Assembly (NCBI GenBank): GCA_900102115.1
Contig: FNAW01000002.1
Span: forward strand, 558,001 to 622,000
Reading direction: 5' to 3'
DNA length: 64,000 bases
DNA from: Blastococcus fimeti
GTDB taxonomy: Bacteria; Actinomycetota; Actinomycetes; Mycobacteriales; Geodermatophilaceae
How positions within the stretch are numbered: position 1 is the first letter of the stretch; each line of letters starts with the position of its first letter. Shown in pieces: positions 36,444 to 43,567 of this stretch. Below the pieces are notes generated by a model, which was given only the letters and a program-made list of their open reading frames with translations, did not search any database and was not told the DNA's origin. Both the position numbers and the translations under genes were made by a program.

Positions 36444-37542
36444 CGGTGCCCGGCTGCTGCCCGAGCTGCCGGGGATCCTGACCGGCGACCAGGTGCGGAC
36501 GACGGTCGCCTGGATCGCCGGCGAGCAGGACGCCGACGGCGCCCTGCCCTGGTTCCGCGGCGGGCAGCTCGACCCGTGGGACTCCGTCGAGGCCGCCATG
36601 GCGCTCGACATCGGTGGTGAGCACGACCGCGCCGCCGCCGCCTACCGCTGGCTCGCCGGCCGGCAGCGCCCCGACGGCTCCTGGGCTTCCGAGTACCGCG
36701 ACGGCGCCGAGGTCTCGGCGGACGTGGAGAGCAACCACGCCGGCTACCTCGCCGTCGGTCTGTGGCACCGGTGGCTGAGCACCGCCGACGAGCAGCTCGT
36801 CGCCGAGCTGTGGCCGGTGGTCCGCCGAGGGCTGGACCTGGTGGTCGCCATGCAGCTGGACGGCGGCGCGATCGGCTGGGCGCTGCGCAAGGACGGCACC
36901 CCCGACCCGCTGGCGCTCCTCACCGGCAACGCGAGCCTGTTCCAGGCCCTGCGCTGCGGGATCGCCCTGGCCGGGCTCGTGGGTGAACCGCAGCCGGACT
37001 GGGAGCTGGCGGTGACCGACCTCGGCACGGCGCTGCGGACCCGCCCGGAGGCCTTCGGCGACCGGTCGCGCTACTCGATGGACTGGTACTACCCGGTGCT
37101 GGGTGGCGCCGTCACCGGCGAGCAGGCGCGTGACCTGCTGGCCGGCGGCTGGGACACCTTCGTCGTCCCGGGGCTGGGTGCCCGCTGCGTCTCGGACCGG
37201 CCGTGGGTGACCGGCGCCGAGACCTGCGAACTGGCCCTGGCCCTCACCGTCGCCGGGCAGCGCGACGCAGCCCTCGAGCAGGTCGCCGCCATGCAGCACC
37301 TGCGCGACGACGACGGCTCGTACTGGACCGGCTTCGTCTACGCCGACGACGCCCGCTGGCCGATCGAGCGGACCACCTGGACCGCCGGCGCCGTGCTCCT
37401 GGCCGCGGACGCCCTCTCCGGGGCGACACCGGCCTCGGGCCTGTTCGCCGACCCCGCCGCGCTGCCCGCCGCCGGCACCACCGACGACGGCGCGCGCACC
37501 GCCGGGTGGGTCCCGGGAGGTGCGGGCACGGTCACCCCGTGA
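36430..37542 (+). CDS. Alpha/alpha-toroid protein (prenyltransferase/squalene cyclase-like or six-hairpin glycosidase-like)
   Basis: A 370-residue helical protein with repeated QxDGSW-type hairpins: GEQDADGALPWF (near 30), GRQRPDGSWASEY (near 77), VAMQLDGGAIGW (near 137) and LRDDDGSYWTGF (near 292). These are typical of alpha-toroid folds. The DXDD catalytic motif of squalene-hopene cyclase is missing, so terpene cyclisation is unlikely; a glycosidase-like or binding role is possible. TTG start overlaps the methyltransferase by 14 bases. Its end overlaps the convergent sigma-factor gene by 11 bases. Confidence 0.8.
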   Translation: MPPADGARLLPELPGILTGDQVRTTVAWIAGEQDADGALPWFRGGQLDPWDSVEAAMALDIGGEHDRAAAAYRWLAGRQRPDGSWASEYRDGAEVSADVESNHAGYLAVGLWHRWLSTADEQLVAELWPVVRRGLDLVVAMQLDGGAIGWALRKDGTPDPLALLTGNASLFQALRCGIALAGLVGEPQPDWELAVTDLGTALRTRPEAFGDRSRYSMDWYYPVLGGAVTGEQARDLLAGGWDTFVVPGLGARCVSDRPWVTGAETCELALALTVAGQRDAALEQVAAMQHLRDDDGSYWTGFVYADDARWPIERTTWTAGAVLLAADALSGATPASGLFADPAALPAAGTTDDGARTAGWVPGGAGTVTP

Positions 37543-38686
37543 CCGCGCGGAGCCGGGCGGCCTGCCGGGTGAGGTGGTCCCGCTCGGGCAGGTTCGGCGC
37601 CGCGCGCGCCGCCTCGGCGTAGAGCCGGGCGGCGGCGACCCGGTCGCCGTCCTTCTCGTGCAGGTACGCGGCCACCGCGGCGTAGCGGGGCAGCGCCGGA
37701 TCCAGGTCGGCCAGCGCGGCCAGGCCGGCCCGCGCGCCGTCCGCCTCCCCCACCGCGACGGCCCGGTTGAGCCGGACGACGGGGCTGCCGGTGAGCCGGA
37801 CCAGCTCGTCGTACCACTCCACCACCTGCACCCAGTCGGTCTCGACCGCGGTCGGGGCGTCGGCGTGCAGGGCGGCGATCGCCGCCTGCGCCTGGTACTC
37901 CCCCAGGCGGTCCCGGGAGAGCGCCGTCTGCAGGATCTGCACCCCCTCGGTGATCGCCGCGGCATCCCAGCGACTCCTGTCCTGCGACGCCAGCGGCACC
38001 AGGCTGCCGTCGGGCGCCGTCCGGGCCGGGCGCCGGGCCGAGTGCAGCAGCATCAGCGCGAGCAGCCCGGCCACCTCCGGGTGGTCCAGCGCCGCCCTGA
38101 GCTGCCGGGTCAGCCGGATGGCCTCGGCGACCAGGTCGACGTCCCCGGAGTAGCCCTCGTTGAACACCAGGTACAGCACCCGCAGCACGGTGGCGACGTC
38201 GCCCGGCCGGTCGAGCCGAGCGCCGGCGATCGTCCGCTTCGCCCGGCTGATCCGCTGCGCCATCGTCGCCTCGGGCACCAGGTAGGCCGAGGCGATCTGG
38301 CGGGTGGTGAGGCCGCCGACCGCGCGCAGGGTCAGCGCGACCGCCGACGACGGCGACAGCGACGGGTGCGCGCACAGGAAGTACAGCTGCAGGGTGTCGT
38401 CGACCTCCTCGGCGGGGCCGGGCGGGGGCTCGGCCTCGACGCGTAGCTCCCGCAGCTGCCGCGCGGTGATGGCGCGGGTGGCGTCGAGGAACTTCCGCCA
38501 GGCGACGGTGACCAGCCAGCCCTTCGGGTCCCGCGGGAGGTCGGCCGCCCAGACCCGGAGCGCCTCGACGAGCGCCTCCTGGACGGCGTCCTCGGCCGTC
38601 GCGAAGTCGGCTCCGCGGCGGACGAGGACGCCCAGCACGCCCGGGACGAGGCCCCTCAGCAGGGCCTCGTCGAGCGGGACGGTCAC
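37532..38686 (-). CDS. ECF42-type sigma factor with C-terminal TPR-like extension
   Basis: 384 residues: sigma region 2 (about 1-75, DFATAEDAVQEALVEAL and PKGWLVTVAWRKFLDA), region 4 (about 110-160, LTTRQIASAYLVPEATMAQRISRAK) and a 200-residue helical extension with LNRAVAVGEADG and AARLYAEAARA. This composition, with an adjacent DGPF/YCII gene, defines ECF group 42, which has no anti-sigma factor; the extension is required for activity. GTG 38686 overlaps the YCII stop by 4 bases. The likely target is its own operon. Confidence 0.92.
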   Translation of the reverse strand: MTVPLDEALLRGLVPGVLGVLVRRGADFATAEDAVQEALVEALRVWAADLPRDPKGWLVTVAWRKFLDATRAITARQLRELRVEAEPPPGPAEEVDDTLQLYFLCAHPSLSPSSAVALTLRAVGGLTTRQIASAYLVPEATMAQRISRAKRTIAGARLDRPGDVATVLRVLYLVFNEGYSGDVDLVAEAIRLTRQLRAALDHPEVAGLLALMLLHSARRPARTAPDGSLVPLASQDRSRWDAAAITEGVQILQTALSRDRLGEYQAQAAIAALHADAPTAVETDWVQVVEWYDELVRLTGSPVVRLNRAVAVGEADGARAGLAALADLDPALPRYAAVAAYLHEKDGDRVAAARLYAEAARAAPNLPERDHLTRQAARLRAVTG

Positions 38687-39090
38687 TCCGTGACGAGGGA
38701 CGGCTCGCCGTAGAGCGGACGGACCTCGAGCCACTCGCGGATCGGCTTGCCGTCCTTGCCTGGCGCGGCCGACAGCTCACCGGCCAGCTCGATCGCCCGC
38801 TCCGGACTGTCGACGTCGATGATCATGAAGCCGGCGATCAGGTCCTTGGTCTCGGCGAACGGCCCGTCCGTGACCGGCGGGCGGCCCTCGCCGTCGTAGC
38901 GGACCCACATGCCGTCGGGCGCCAGCGCCTGCCCGTCGACGTACTCCCCGGCCTCCTCGAGCTTGGCCGCGAAGTCGTTCATGTACTGGATGTGGGCGGT
39001 GACCTCCTCCGGGGACCAGTGGTCCATCGGCTCGAAGCCGGGCTCGGTCGGTGCGCCGCGGTAGTGCTTGAGCAGCAGGTACTTGGCCAT
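38683..39090 (-). CDS. YCII-related DGPF-domain protein
   Basis: A 135-residue protein with the family motif TDGPFAETKDLIAGFMIIDV (about 74-93). DGPF proteins are the conserved partners of ECF42 sigma factors and have the dimeric YCII alpha-beta barrel; their biochemical role is unknown. Start ATG 39090 has GGAGAGCCCG upstream. It precedes and is translationally coupled to the sigma factor gene. Confidence 0.92.
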   Translation of the reverse strand: MAKYLLLKHYRGAPTEPGFEPMDHWSPEEVTAHIQYMNDFAAKLEEAGEYVDGQALAPDGMWVRYDGEGRPPVTDGPFAETKDLIAGFMIIDVDSPERAIELAGELSAAPGKDGKPIREWLEVRPLYGEPSLVTE

Positions 39091-39185
39091 CGGGCTCTCC
39101 TCCGGTGATGTGCGGCCATTCTGGCCGCGTCCACCCCGGGGACGGAGCCGTGCGGGCGTTCTCGACATCCCGCCGGAAGAAAAGT

Positions 39186-39512
39186 TCAGCGGGCGCAGTC
39201 GATGCAGGTGCGCGCAGCGGGACGTGCCTCGAGGCGCTCCGGGGCGATCGGCCGGCCGCAGGTCTCGCAGCGGCCGTAGGTACCGGCCTCCACGGCGGTG
39301 ACGGCGGCGTCGACGTCGGCCAGCCGGCGCCGGGCCTGGTCCAGCAGCGCCGCCACCTGCTGCCGCTCGAAGGCGATGGTGGCGCCCTCGGGGTCGTGCT
39401 CGTCGTCGGCGTTGGACGCCTTCGACGCCGCCACGACCTCGTCGAACTCGCGGGTCAGCGCCTCGATCTGGGCCAGCGCGGCAGCCCGCTCGGCCGCGAG
39501 CGGATCGCTCAT
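39186..39512 (-). CDS. TraR/DksA-type zinc finger protein
   Basis: A 108-residue protein with a coiled-coil N-terminus (about 5-75) and a C-terminal four-cysteine zinc finger RCETCGRPI ... RTCIDCAR. Short actinobacterial TraR/DksA proteins may bind the RNA polymerase secondary channel; the DxxDxA tip motif of DksA is not evident, so a DksA-like ppGpp role is uncertain. Overlaps the upstream methyltransferase gene by 4 bases. Confidence 0.9.
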   Translation of the reverse strand: MSDPLAAERAAALAQIEALTREFDEVVAASKASNADDEHDPEGATIAFERQQVAALLDQARRRLADVDAAVTAVEAGTYGRCETCGRPIAPERLEARPAARTCIDCAR

Positions 39513-40135
39513 CGGTCCCGGCGCAGCAGCCGCATCGACCCGACACCGGGCAGCTCGGTGAAGTCGCCGGACTCCAGCACCCGGCGGTAGACGCCGTAGG
39601 GCGCCTGTCCGCCCTCGGCCGGGTCGGGGAAGACGTCGTGGATCGCGAGCGTGCCGCCGACGGCGAGCTTCGCGACCCACGCGTCCTGGTCGCGGCGCGC
39701 GGACTCCTCGGTGTGGCTGCCGTCGAGGAAGAGCAGCGCCAGCGGCGTGCTCCACAGCGGGGCGAGCACCTCCGAGCGCGTCACGATCGCGATGACGACG
39801 TCCTCGGCCCCGGCGGTCGCGATGGTGCGGCGGAAGCTCGGCAGCGTGTCGAGCAGCCCGACGGCCGGGTCCACCAGCGACGGGTCGTGGTACTCCCAGC
39901 CGGGCTGGTGCTCCTCCGAGCCGCGGTGGTGGTCGACGGTGATCACCTGACGGCCGGTCTCCCGTGCCGCGGCGGCCAGGAAGAGCGCCGAACGCCCCAT
40001 CCAGCTGCCCACCTCGAGCAGCGGCCCGGGGACCTCGAGCGCCCGGGCGGCCTCGTAGAGGGCGCGACCCTCGTCGTCGGGCATGAAGCCGGGGGCGGCG
40101 GAGGCGGCGGCGAGGAGATCGGTGTGCACCCGCAC
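39509..40135 (-). CDS. Class I SAM-dependent methyltransferase (CmcI/methyltransf_24-like)
   Basis: About 208 residues: a SAM-binding fold with LLEVGSWMGRSALFLAAAA (motif I), VITVDHHRGSEEHQPGWEYHD (acidic loop) and LLFLDGSHTEESARRDQDAW, the pattern of cephalosporin-hydroxylase/CmcI-like and Methyltransf_24 families. Substrate unknown. The start is ambiguous: GTG 40135 or GTG 40129, just after the YibE/F stop; longer frames run into that gene. Confidence 0.85.
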   Translation of the reverse strand: MRVHTDLLAAASAAPGFMPDDEGRALYEAARALEVPGPLLEVGSWMGRSALFLAAAARETGRQVITVDHHRGSEEHQPGWEYHDPSLVDPAVGLLDTLPSFRRTIATAGAEDVVIAIVTRSEVLAPLWSTPLALLFLDGSHTEESARRDQDAWVAKLAVGGTLAIHDVFPDPAEGGQAPYGVYRRVLESGDFTELPGVGSMRLLRRDR

Positions 40136-40143
40136 AGCCTCGC

Positions 40144-41412
40144 CTATCGCGCGAACCGGATGCGCAGGGCGGTCACCCGGCGCTCGGTCGCAGCACCCGC
40201 GGCGCCGTCGGCGGCCTTGGCGAAGAACGCGCCGACCGCCGTCGTCACCGGCACTGCCAGGACGAGTGCGATGGCGCCCACCATCGTGCGGATGACCTCC
40301 TCGGCGAGCCCCGACGAGGTCACGACGACGTCCCACGGCTGGTCGTAGAGCTCGAACAGCAGCAGCAGCGGCAGCGAGGCCCCGGCGTAGGCGAAGACGA
40401 TCGTGTAGACGGTCGAGGCGATGTGGTCGCGGCCCACGGCCATCCCGCGGTCGTACAGCTCGCGCCAGGTCATCGCCCGGTCGACCTCGTGCAGCTGCCA
40501 CACCGCCGAGGCCTGCGTGATGGTGACGTCGTTGAGCACGCCGAGCCCTGCGACCACGATCCCGGCGAGGACCAGGCCGGAGAAGTTCAGCGTCGGGTCG
40601 TAGGTGTTGAGGGTGTTGGTCTCCTCGCTCGTGAGGCCGGTGAGCCGGGCGGCCGCGACCGCGAGCGACCCCAGGACGGCCACCAGCGTCAGTCCGAAGA
40701 GGGTGCCGACGAGCGCGGTCGTCGTCCGGGCGGAGAAGCCGTGCGCGAGGTAGAGGACGACGAACATGATCGCCGAGGAGCCGACGAGGGTCACCAACAC
40801 CGGGGACGAGTCGCCGAGCAGCCCGGGGAGCACGAACTTCAGGAGCACGAAGAACGCGATCGCCAGCCCCAGCAGCGAGGCGAGGCCGCGCAACCGCGCG
40901 ACCAGCCCGACGACGACGGCGAAGGCGACCGCCAGGGTGAGCATCGGGGCGCCGCGCGCGAAGTCGAAGAAGACGTAGGTGGCGCCGCCCTCGGTGCCGA
41001 CGTCCCGGGTCAGGACGAGGGTGTCGCCCTCCTCGACCCCGTTGGCGACGACGACGGCGTCCAGGTCGATCTGCTGGTAGTCACCGGCCCCCTCGCCGTC
41101 GAGGATCTCGACGACCGCGCGGGCGCAGGTCGCGGGCCGGCCGGGGTCGCCGCAGTCGAACTCCTCCACCGACACGACGCGACCGTCGGGGTAGGTCGTC
41201 CCGGGGGGCAGGTACGTGGCGGCCACCTGCTCGGCCCGGGTCGGCTCGCCGCTGGGCCACATGACCAGCAGCCCGATCACCGTGGCCAGGCCGACCGGCA
41301 CGAGGAGCAGCAGCATCAGCCAGACCGCGCGACGCCGCAGCCGCACCGCCTCCGGGCCGGGCGGCGGCGCGTCGGGGTCGGGTCCGTGGCTGTGCGAGTG
41401 GCTGGGAGGCAC
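40144..41412 (-). CDS. YibE/F family membrane protein
   Basis: A 422-residue protein with a His/Pro-rich cytoplasmic start (HSHSHGPDPD), one membrane span (about 30-50), an outside domain of about 100 residues containing two cysteines, then seven spans (about 155-400). The signature SEETNTLNTYDPTLNFSG and LNDVTITQASAVWQLHE identify the YibE/F family, thought to be transporters of unknown substrate. The GTG start is 6 bases after a TAGCCT -10 box, which suggests a leaderless message. Confidence 0.92.
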   Translation of the reverse strand: MPPSHSHSHGPDPDAPPPGPEAVRLRRRAVWLMLLLLVPVGLATVIGLLVMWPSGEPTRAEQVAATYLPPGTTYPDGRVVSVEEFDCGDPGRPATCARAVVEILDGEGAGDYQQIDLDAVVVANGVEEGDTLVLTRDVGTEGGATYVFFDFARGAPMLTLAVAFAVVVGLVARLRGLASLLGLAIAFFVLLKFVLPGLLGDSSPVLVTLVGSSAIMFVVLYLAHGFSARTTTALVGTLFGLTLVAVLGSLAVAAARLTGLTSEETNTLNTYDPTLNFSGLVLAGIVVAGLGVLNDVTITQASAVWQLHEVDRAMTWRELYDRGMAVGRDHIASTVYTIVFAYAGASLPLLLLFELYDQPWDVVVTSSGLAEEVIRTMVGAIALVLAVPVTTAVGAFFAKAADGAAGAATERRVTALRIRFAR

Positions 41413-41418
41413 CCGGCC

Positions 41419-41424
41419 AGGCTA
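41419..41424 (-). promoter_or_regulatory. -10 box of a leaderless promoter for the YibE/F gene
   Basis: TAGCCT on the minus strand ends 6 bases before the GTG at 41412; its first three bases are the TAG stop codon of the STAS gene upstream. Confidence 0.45.
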
Positions 41425-41832
41425 GGAGTCGTGCTCCCCGGCCGGGGGGAGGTCCGCGGAGTCCTCGTCCCCGTTCTCGTCCACGATCGGGAACCGGAGC
41501 CACAGGCCGCTGAGCTGCAGCGGTCGGAGCACGGCGGACGACGGCGTTACGAGAGCCACCTCGACCCCGCGCGGAGCGGCCATCCGCTGCAGCTGCACGA
41601 GCACCGCCATACCGGCGGAGTTCATGAACGGGACGCCGCCCAGGTGCAGCTCGATCCGGCGCAGCGGCTTGCCGGACAGCAGGACCTCGGTCAGCACCCG
41701 CACCAGCGGCCGCCGTGCGGTGTCGGTGAGCTCGCCCTCCAGCGTGAGCGTGACGACGTCGCCGTCGCCGCCCGTGCGCACCTCCGGCTCGGTCTCGCCT
41801 CCGGCTCCGCCCAGCATTGCGCCTTCTGCCAT
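41422..41832 (-). CDS. STAS-domain protein (anti-sigma-factor antagonist-like)
   Basis: 136 residues with a STAS fold (about 25-120): VVTLTLEGELTDTARRPLVRVL, then the loop VPFMNSAGMAVLVQLQRM. The phosphorylatable serine is kept (NSAG, normally DSSG or DSTG), but Asn replaces the usual Asp. Such proteins bind anti-sigma kinases to release stress sigma factors. No kinase gene is adjacent. It is divergent from hsp20, whose promoter looks sigma-B-like. Confidence 0.87.
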   Translation of the reverse strand: MAEGAMLGGAGGETEPEVRTGGDGDVVTLTLEGELTDTARRPLVRVLTEVLLSGKPLRRIELHLGGVPFMNSAGMAVLVQLQRMAAPRGVEVALVTPSSAVLRPLQLSGLWLRFPIVDENGDEDSADLPPAGEHDS

Positions 41833-41908
41833 GCGCCTGCCTCTTCCCCGCCGGGCCGCCGTTCAAGCAACCACGACGGGGACGCAGGAACATTGAGCTC
41901 CGATGGAT

Positions 41909-41935
41909 GTTTATCTCGACGCATGACCGAGGTAA
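41909..41935 (+). promoter_or_regulatory. Candidate sigma-B/F-type promoter of hsp20
   Basis: GTTT (41909-41912), 17-base spacer, AGGTAA (41930-41935), close to the actinobacterial SigB/SigF consensus GTTT-N15-17-GGGTAA. It would place transcription start within the nested palindrome, about 65 bases before hsp20. Confidence 0.45.
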
Positions 41936-41967
41936 TCTCTAGTCGCCACTAGAGGTATTCACCTCGG
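41927..41967 (+). promoter_or_regulatory. Nested palindrome operator upstream of hsp20
   Basis: Inner perfect inverted repeat CTCTAGTcgccACTAGAG (41937-41954) inside outer arms CCGAGGT (41927-41933) and ACCTCGG (41961-41967). It covers the -10 and predicted transcription start. It does not match the HspR HAIR site (CTTGAGT-N7-ACTCAAG) or the CIRCE element. The MerR-type gene at 42577 is the nearest candidate binder. Confidence 0.65.
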
Positions 41968-42005
41968 GCAGCGAACAGAACAGCACGATCTGTGGAGGTG
42001 TCGAC

Positions 42006-42506
42006 ATGATGCTGACCGCCTACGACCCGTTCGCCGCCACGTCCGCGGCCTTCCGCGCGCTGGACCAGCTGGCCGGTCGATCCGGCTCGATGACCGCCCG
42101 CCCGCTCTCGGGCATGCCGATGGACGCCTACAAGGTCGGCGACAACTTCGTCGCGCACCTCGACCTGCCGGGCGTCGACCCGGGGTCGATCGATCTGTCG
42201 GTCGAGGGCACCACGCTGACGATCAGCGCGGAGCGCTCGGTGCCGCAGCTGGAGAACGCCGAGTGGGTCGCGGCCGAGCGGCCGTACGGCAGCTACACGC
42301 GGCAGCTGGTGCTGGGCCGCAGCCTGGACACCGACCGGCTGGAGGCCAGCTACCACGACGGCGTGCTCACGGTGAGCATCCCGATCGCCGAGAAGGCCCG
42401 GGCCCGGAAGATCACCGTGACCCGCGCCGACACGCCCCAGGCGGTCGAGGGCCGCACCATCGAGGGCGACGCGTCGCCTGCCGAGCAGAAGGCCGTCAGC
42501 AGCTGA
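42006..42506 (+). CDS. Hsp20/alpha-crystallin small heat-shock protein
   Basis: A 166-residue small chaperone that holds unfolded proteins. The alpha-crystallin domain (about 38-140) begins MDAYKVGDNFVAHLDLPGVDPGSIDLSVEG and ends with the GVLTVSIPI motif (about 119-127, in YHDGVLTVSIPI). N-terminal arm of about 37 residues and a Glu/Ala tail. GTGGAGGTG lies before the ATG at 42006. Preceded by a palindromic operator and followed by a strong terminator. Confidence 0.94.
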   Translation: MMLTAYDPFAATSAAFRALDQLAGRSGSMTARPLSGMPMDAYKVGDNFVAHLDLPGVDPGSIDLSVEGTTLTISAERSVPQLENAEWVAAERPYGSYTRQLVLGRSLDTDRLEASYHDGVLTVSIPIAEKARARKITVTRADTPQAVEGRTIEGDASPAEQKAVSS

Positions 42507-42517
42507 CGGCGATTCCC

Positions 42518-42550
42518 GGAGGGGCCGGACCCGGCGGGTCCGGCCCCTCC
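42518..42550 (+). terminator. Strong hairpin terminator after hsp20
   Basis: A perfect 15-bp stem GGAGGGGCCGGACCC / GGGTCCGGCCCCTCC with a GGC loop, 11 bases past the hsp20 stop, followed by gcctttcc. It could limit read-through into the MerR gene. Confidence 0.85.
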
Positions 42551-42576
42551 GCCTTTCCACGCGGAGGAGGACGGTG

Positions 42577-42912
42577 ATGAGCGACGCCGGCGACCGGCTG
42601 CGCCGCCTGGACGACCCCGACTTCCCGGCGCTGACCATGAGCCAGGCCGCGGAGCTCCTCGGGGTGCAGGCCGCCTTCCTGCGCAGCCTGGACTCCTCGG
42701 GCGCGCTGCAGCCGCACCGTTCGACCGGCGGTCACCGCCGCTACTCCCGCACCCAGCTGGGCCTGGCGGCGCGGCTGCGCGGACTGCTCGACGACGGGCA
42801 CTCGCTGGCCTCCGCCGAGACGATCGTCGGCCTGCAGGACCAGCTCGCGGCCGCCCGCGCCGACCTGGACCGACTGCGGAACTCCTTGCGCGGAAACCCT
42901 AGGGGGGTATAG
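42577..42912 (+). CDS. MerR family regulator (HspR-like)
   Basis: A 111-residue regulator: MerR-type winged helix-turn-helix at about 18-70 (LTMSQAAELLGVQAAFLRSLDSSGAL ... GGHRRYSRTQL) and a short C-terminal coiled coil (84-104). No metal-binding cysteines, so it resembles HspR rather than metal sensors. ATG 42577 is 6 bases after GGAGGAGG; GTG 42574 is an alternative. Located after hsp20, whose palindrome it may bind. The -10 of the CsoR promoter overlaps its stop codon. Confidence 0.87.
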   Translation: MSDAGDRLRRLDDPDFPALTMSQAAELLGVQAAFLRSLDSSGALQPHRSTGGHRRYSRTQLGLAARLRGLLDDGHSLASAETIVGLQDQLAAARADLDRLRNSLRGNPRGV

Positions 42913-42913
42913 T
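42886..42913 (+). promoter_or_regulatory. CsoR-controlled promoter of the copper operon
   Basis: -35 TTGCGC (42886-42891), 16-base spacer, -10 TATAGT (42908-42913). The spacer and -10 hold a CsoR-type operator: AAACCCTAGGGGGGTAT (42894-42910), whose reverse ATACCCCCCTAGGG fits the ATACCC-CCTA-GGGTAT style of copper-responsive CsoR sites. The operator also covers the end of the MerR gene. Confidence 0.72.
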
Positions 42914-42956
42914 TCCCGTCAGGCGCCACTCCGGGCGCCCGACCAGGAGGGCCGTC

Positions 42957-43298
42957 GTGACCAGTGCCGAGACCACCGCAGGAACGCCGTCCGGTGAGTG
43001 CGCGCACCCGAGCCATGAGCACGGCTACATCCACCGCAAGGACGAGTACCTGAAGCGTCTGCGGCGGATCGAGGGTCAGGCCCGCGGGCTGCAGCGCATG
43101 GTCGAGGACGAGAAGTACTGCATCGACATCCTCACCCAGGTCTCGGCGATGACCAAGGCACTGCAGGCGGTCTCCCTGGGTCTGCTCGAGGAGCACCTCA
43201 GCCACTGCGTGGTCGCCGCGGCGCGGGCCGGCGGCCGCGAGGCCGACGAGAAGATCCGCGAAGCCACCGAGGCGATCGCCCGCCTGGTCCGTTCCTGA
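42957..43298 (+). CDS. csoR: Copper-sensing repressor CsoR
   Basis: A 113-residue CsoR/RcnR-family repressor with the Cu(I) ligand set Cys55-His80-Cys84, spaced 25 and 4 as in M. tuberculosis CsoR (Cys36-His61-Cys65). The family opening YLKRLRRIEGQARGLQRMV is intact. The N-terminus is unusually His/Cys-rich (CAHPSHEHGYIH), perhaps an extra metal site. Cu(I) binding should release the operator at 42894. First gene of csoR-copZ-exported protein-copA. Confidence 0.94.
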   Translation: MTSAETTAGTPSGECAHPSHEHGYIHRKDEYLKRLRRIEGQARGLQRMVEDEKYCIDILTQVSAMTKALQAVSLGLLEEHLSHCVVAAARAGGREADEKIREATEAIARLVRS

Positions 43299-43333
43299 TC
43301 CCCCCATCCCCAATCCCCTGTGAGGACATCCCC

Positions 43334-43540
43334 GTGACCACCGCCAGCTACACCGTCGTCGGCATGACCTGCGGCCACTGCGTCGCCTCCGTCACCGAGG
43401 AGGTCTCCGCCGTCCCCGGCGTCGGCGCCGTCGAGGTCGACCTCGAGTCCGGCGGCCTGACCGTCACCAGCGACGCGCCGGTCGACGAGGCCGCCGTCCG
43501 CGCCGCCGTGGAGGAGGCCGGCTACTCCGTGGCCGGCTGA
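43334..43540 (+). CDS. copZ: CopZ-like copper chaperone
   Basis: 68 residues, a single heavy-metal-associated domain with GMTCGHC (10-16; Cu ligands Cys13 and Cys16). It should carry Cu(I) to the N-terminal domain of CopA, encoded 960 bases downstream. GTG start 35 bases after csoR. Confidence 0.94.
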   Translation: MTTASYTVVGMTCGHCVASVTEEVSAVPGVGAVEVDLESGGLTVTSDAPVDEAAVRAAVEEAGYSVAG

Positions 43541-43567
43541 CCTCCGCCGCCCCGGGAGCCGCATGCC

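Noticed and set aside
36430..37542. Squalene-hopene cyclase or true prenyltransferase
   Set aside because: The toroid repeats are present but the DXDD motif is absent and the protein is about half the length of a cyclase.
41937..41954. HspR HAIR element or CIRCE upstream of hsp20
   Set aside because: The palindrome has a 4-base spacer and arms CTCTAGT; HAIR needs CTTGAGT-N7-ACTCAAG and CIRCE has a 9-base spacer.
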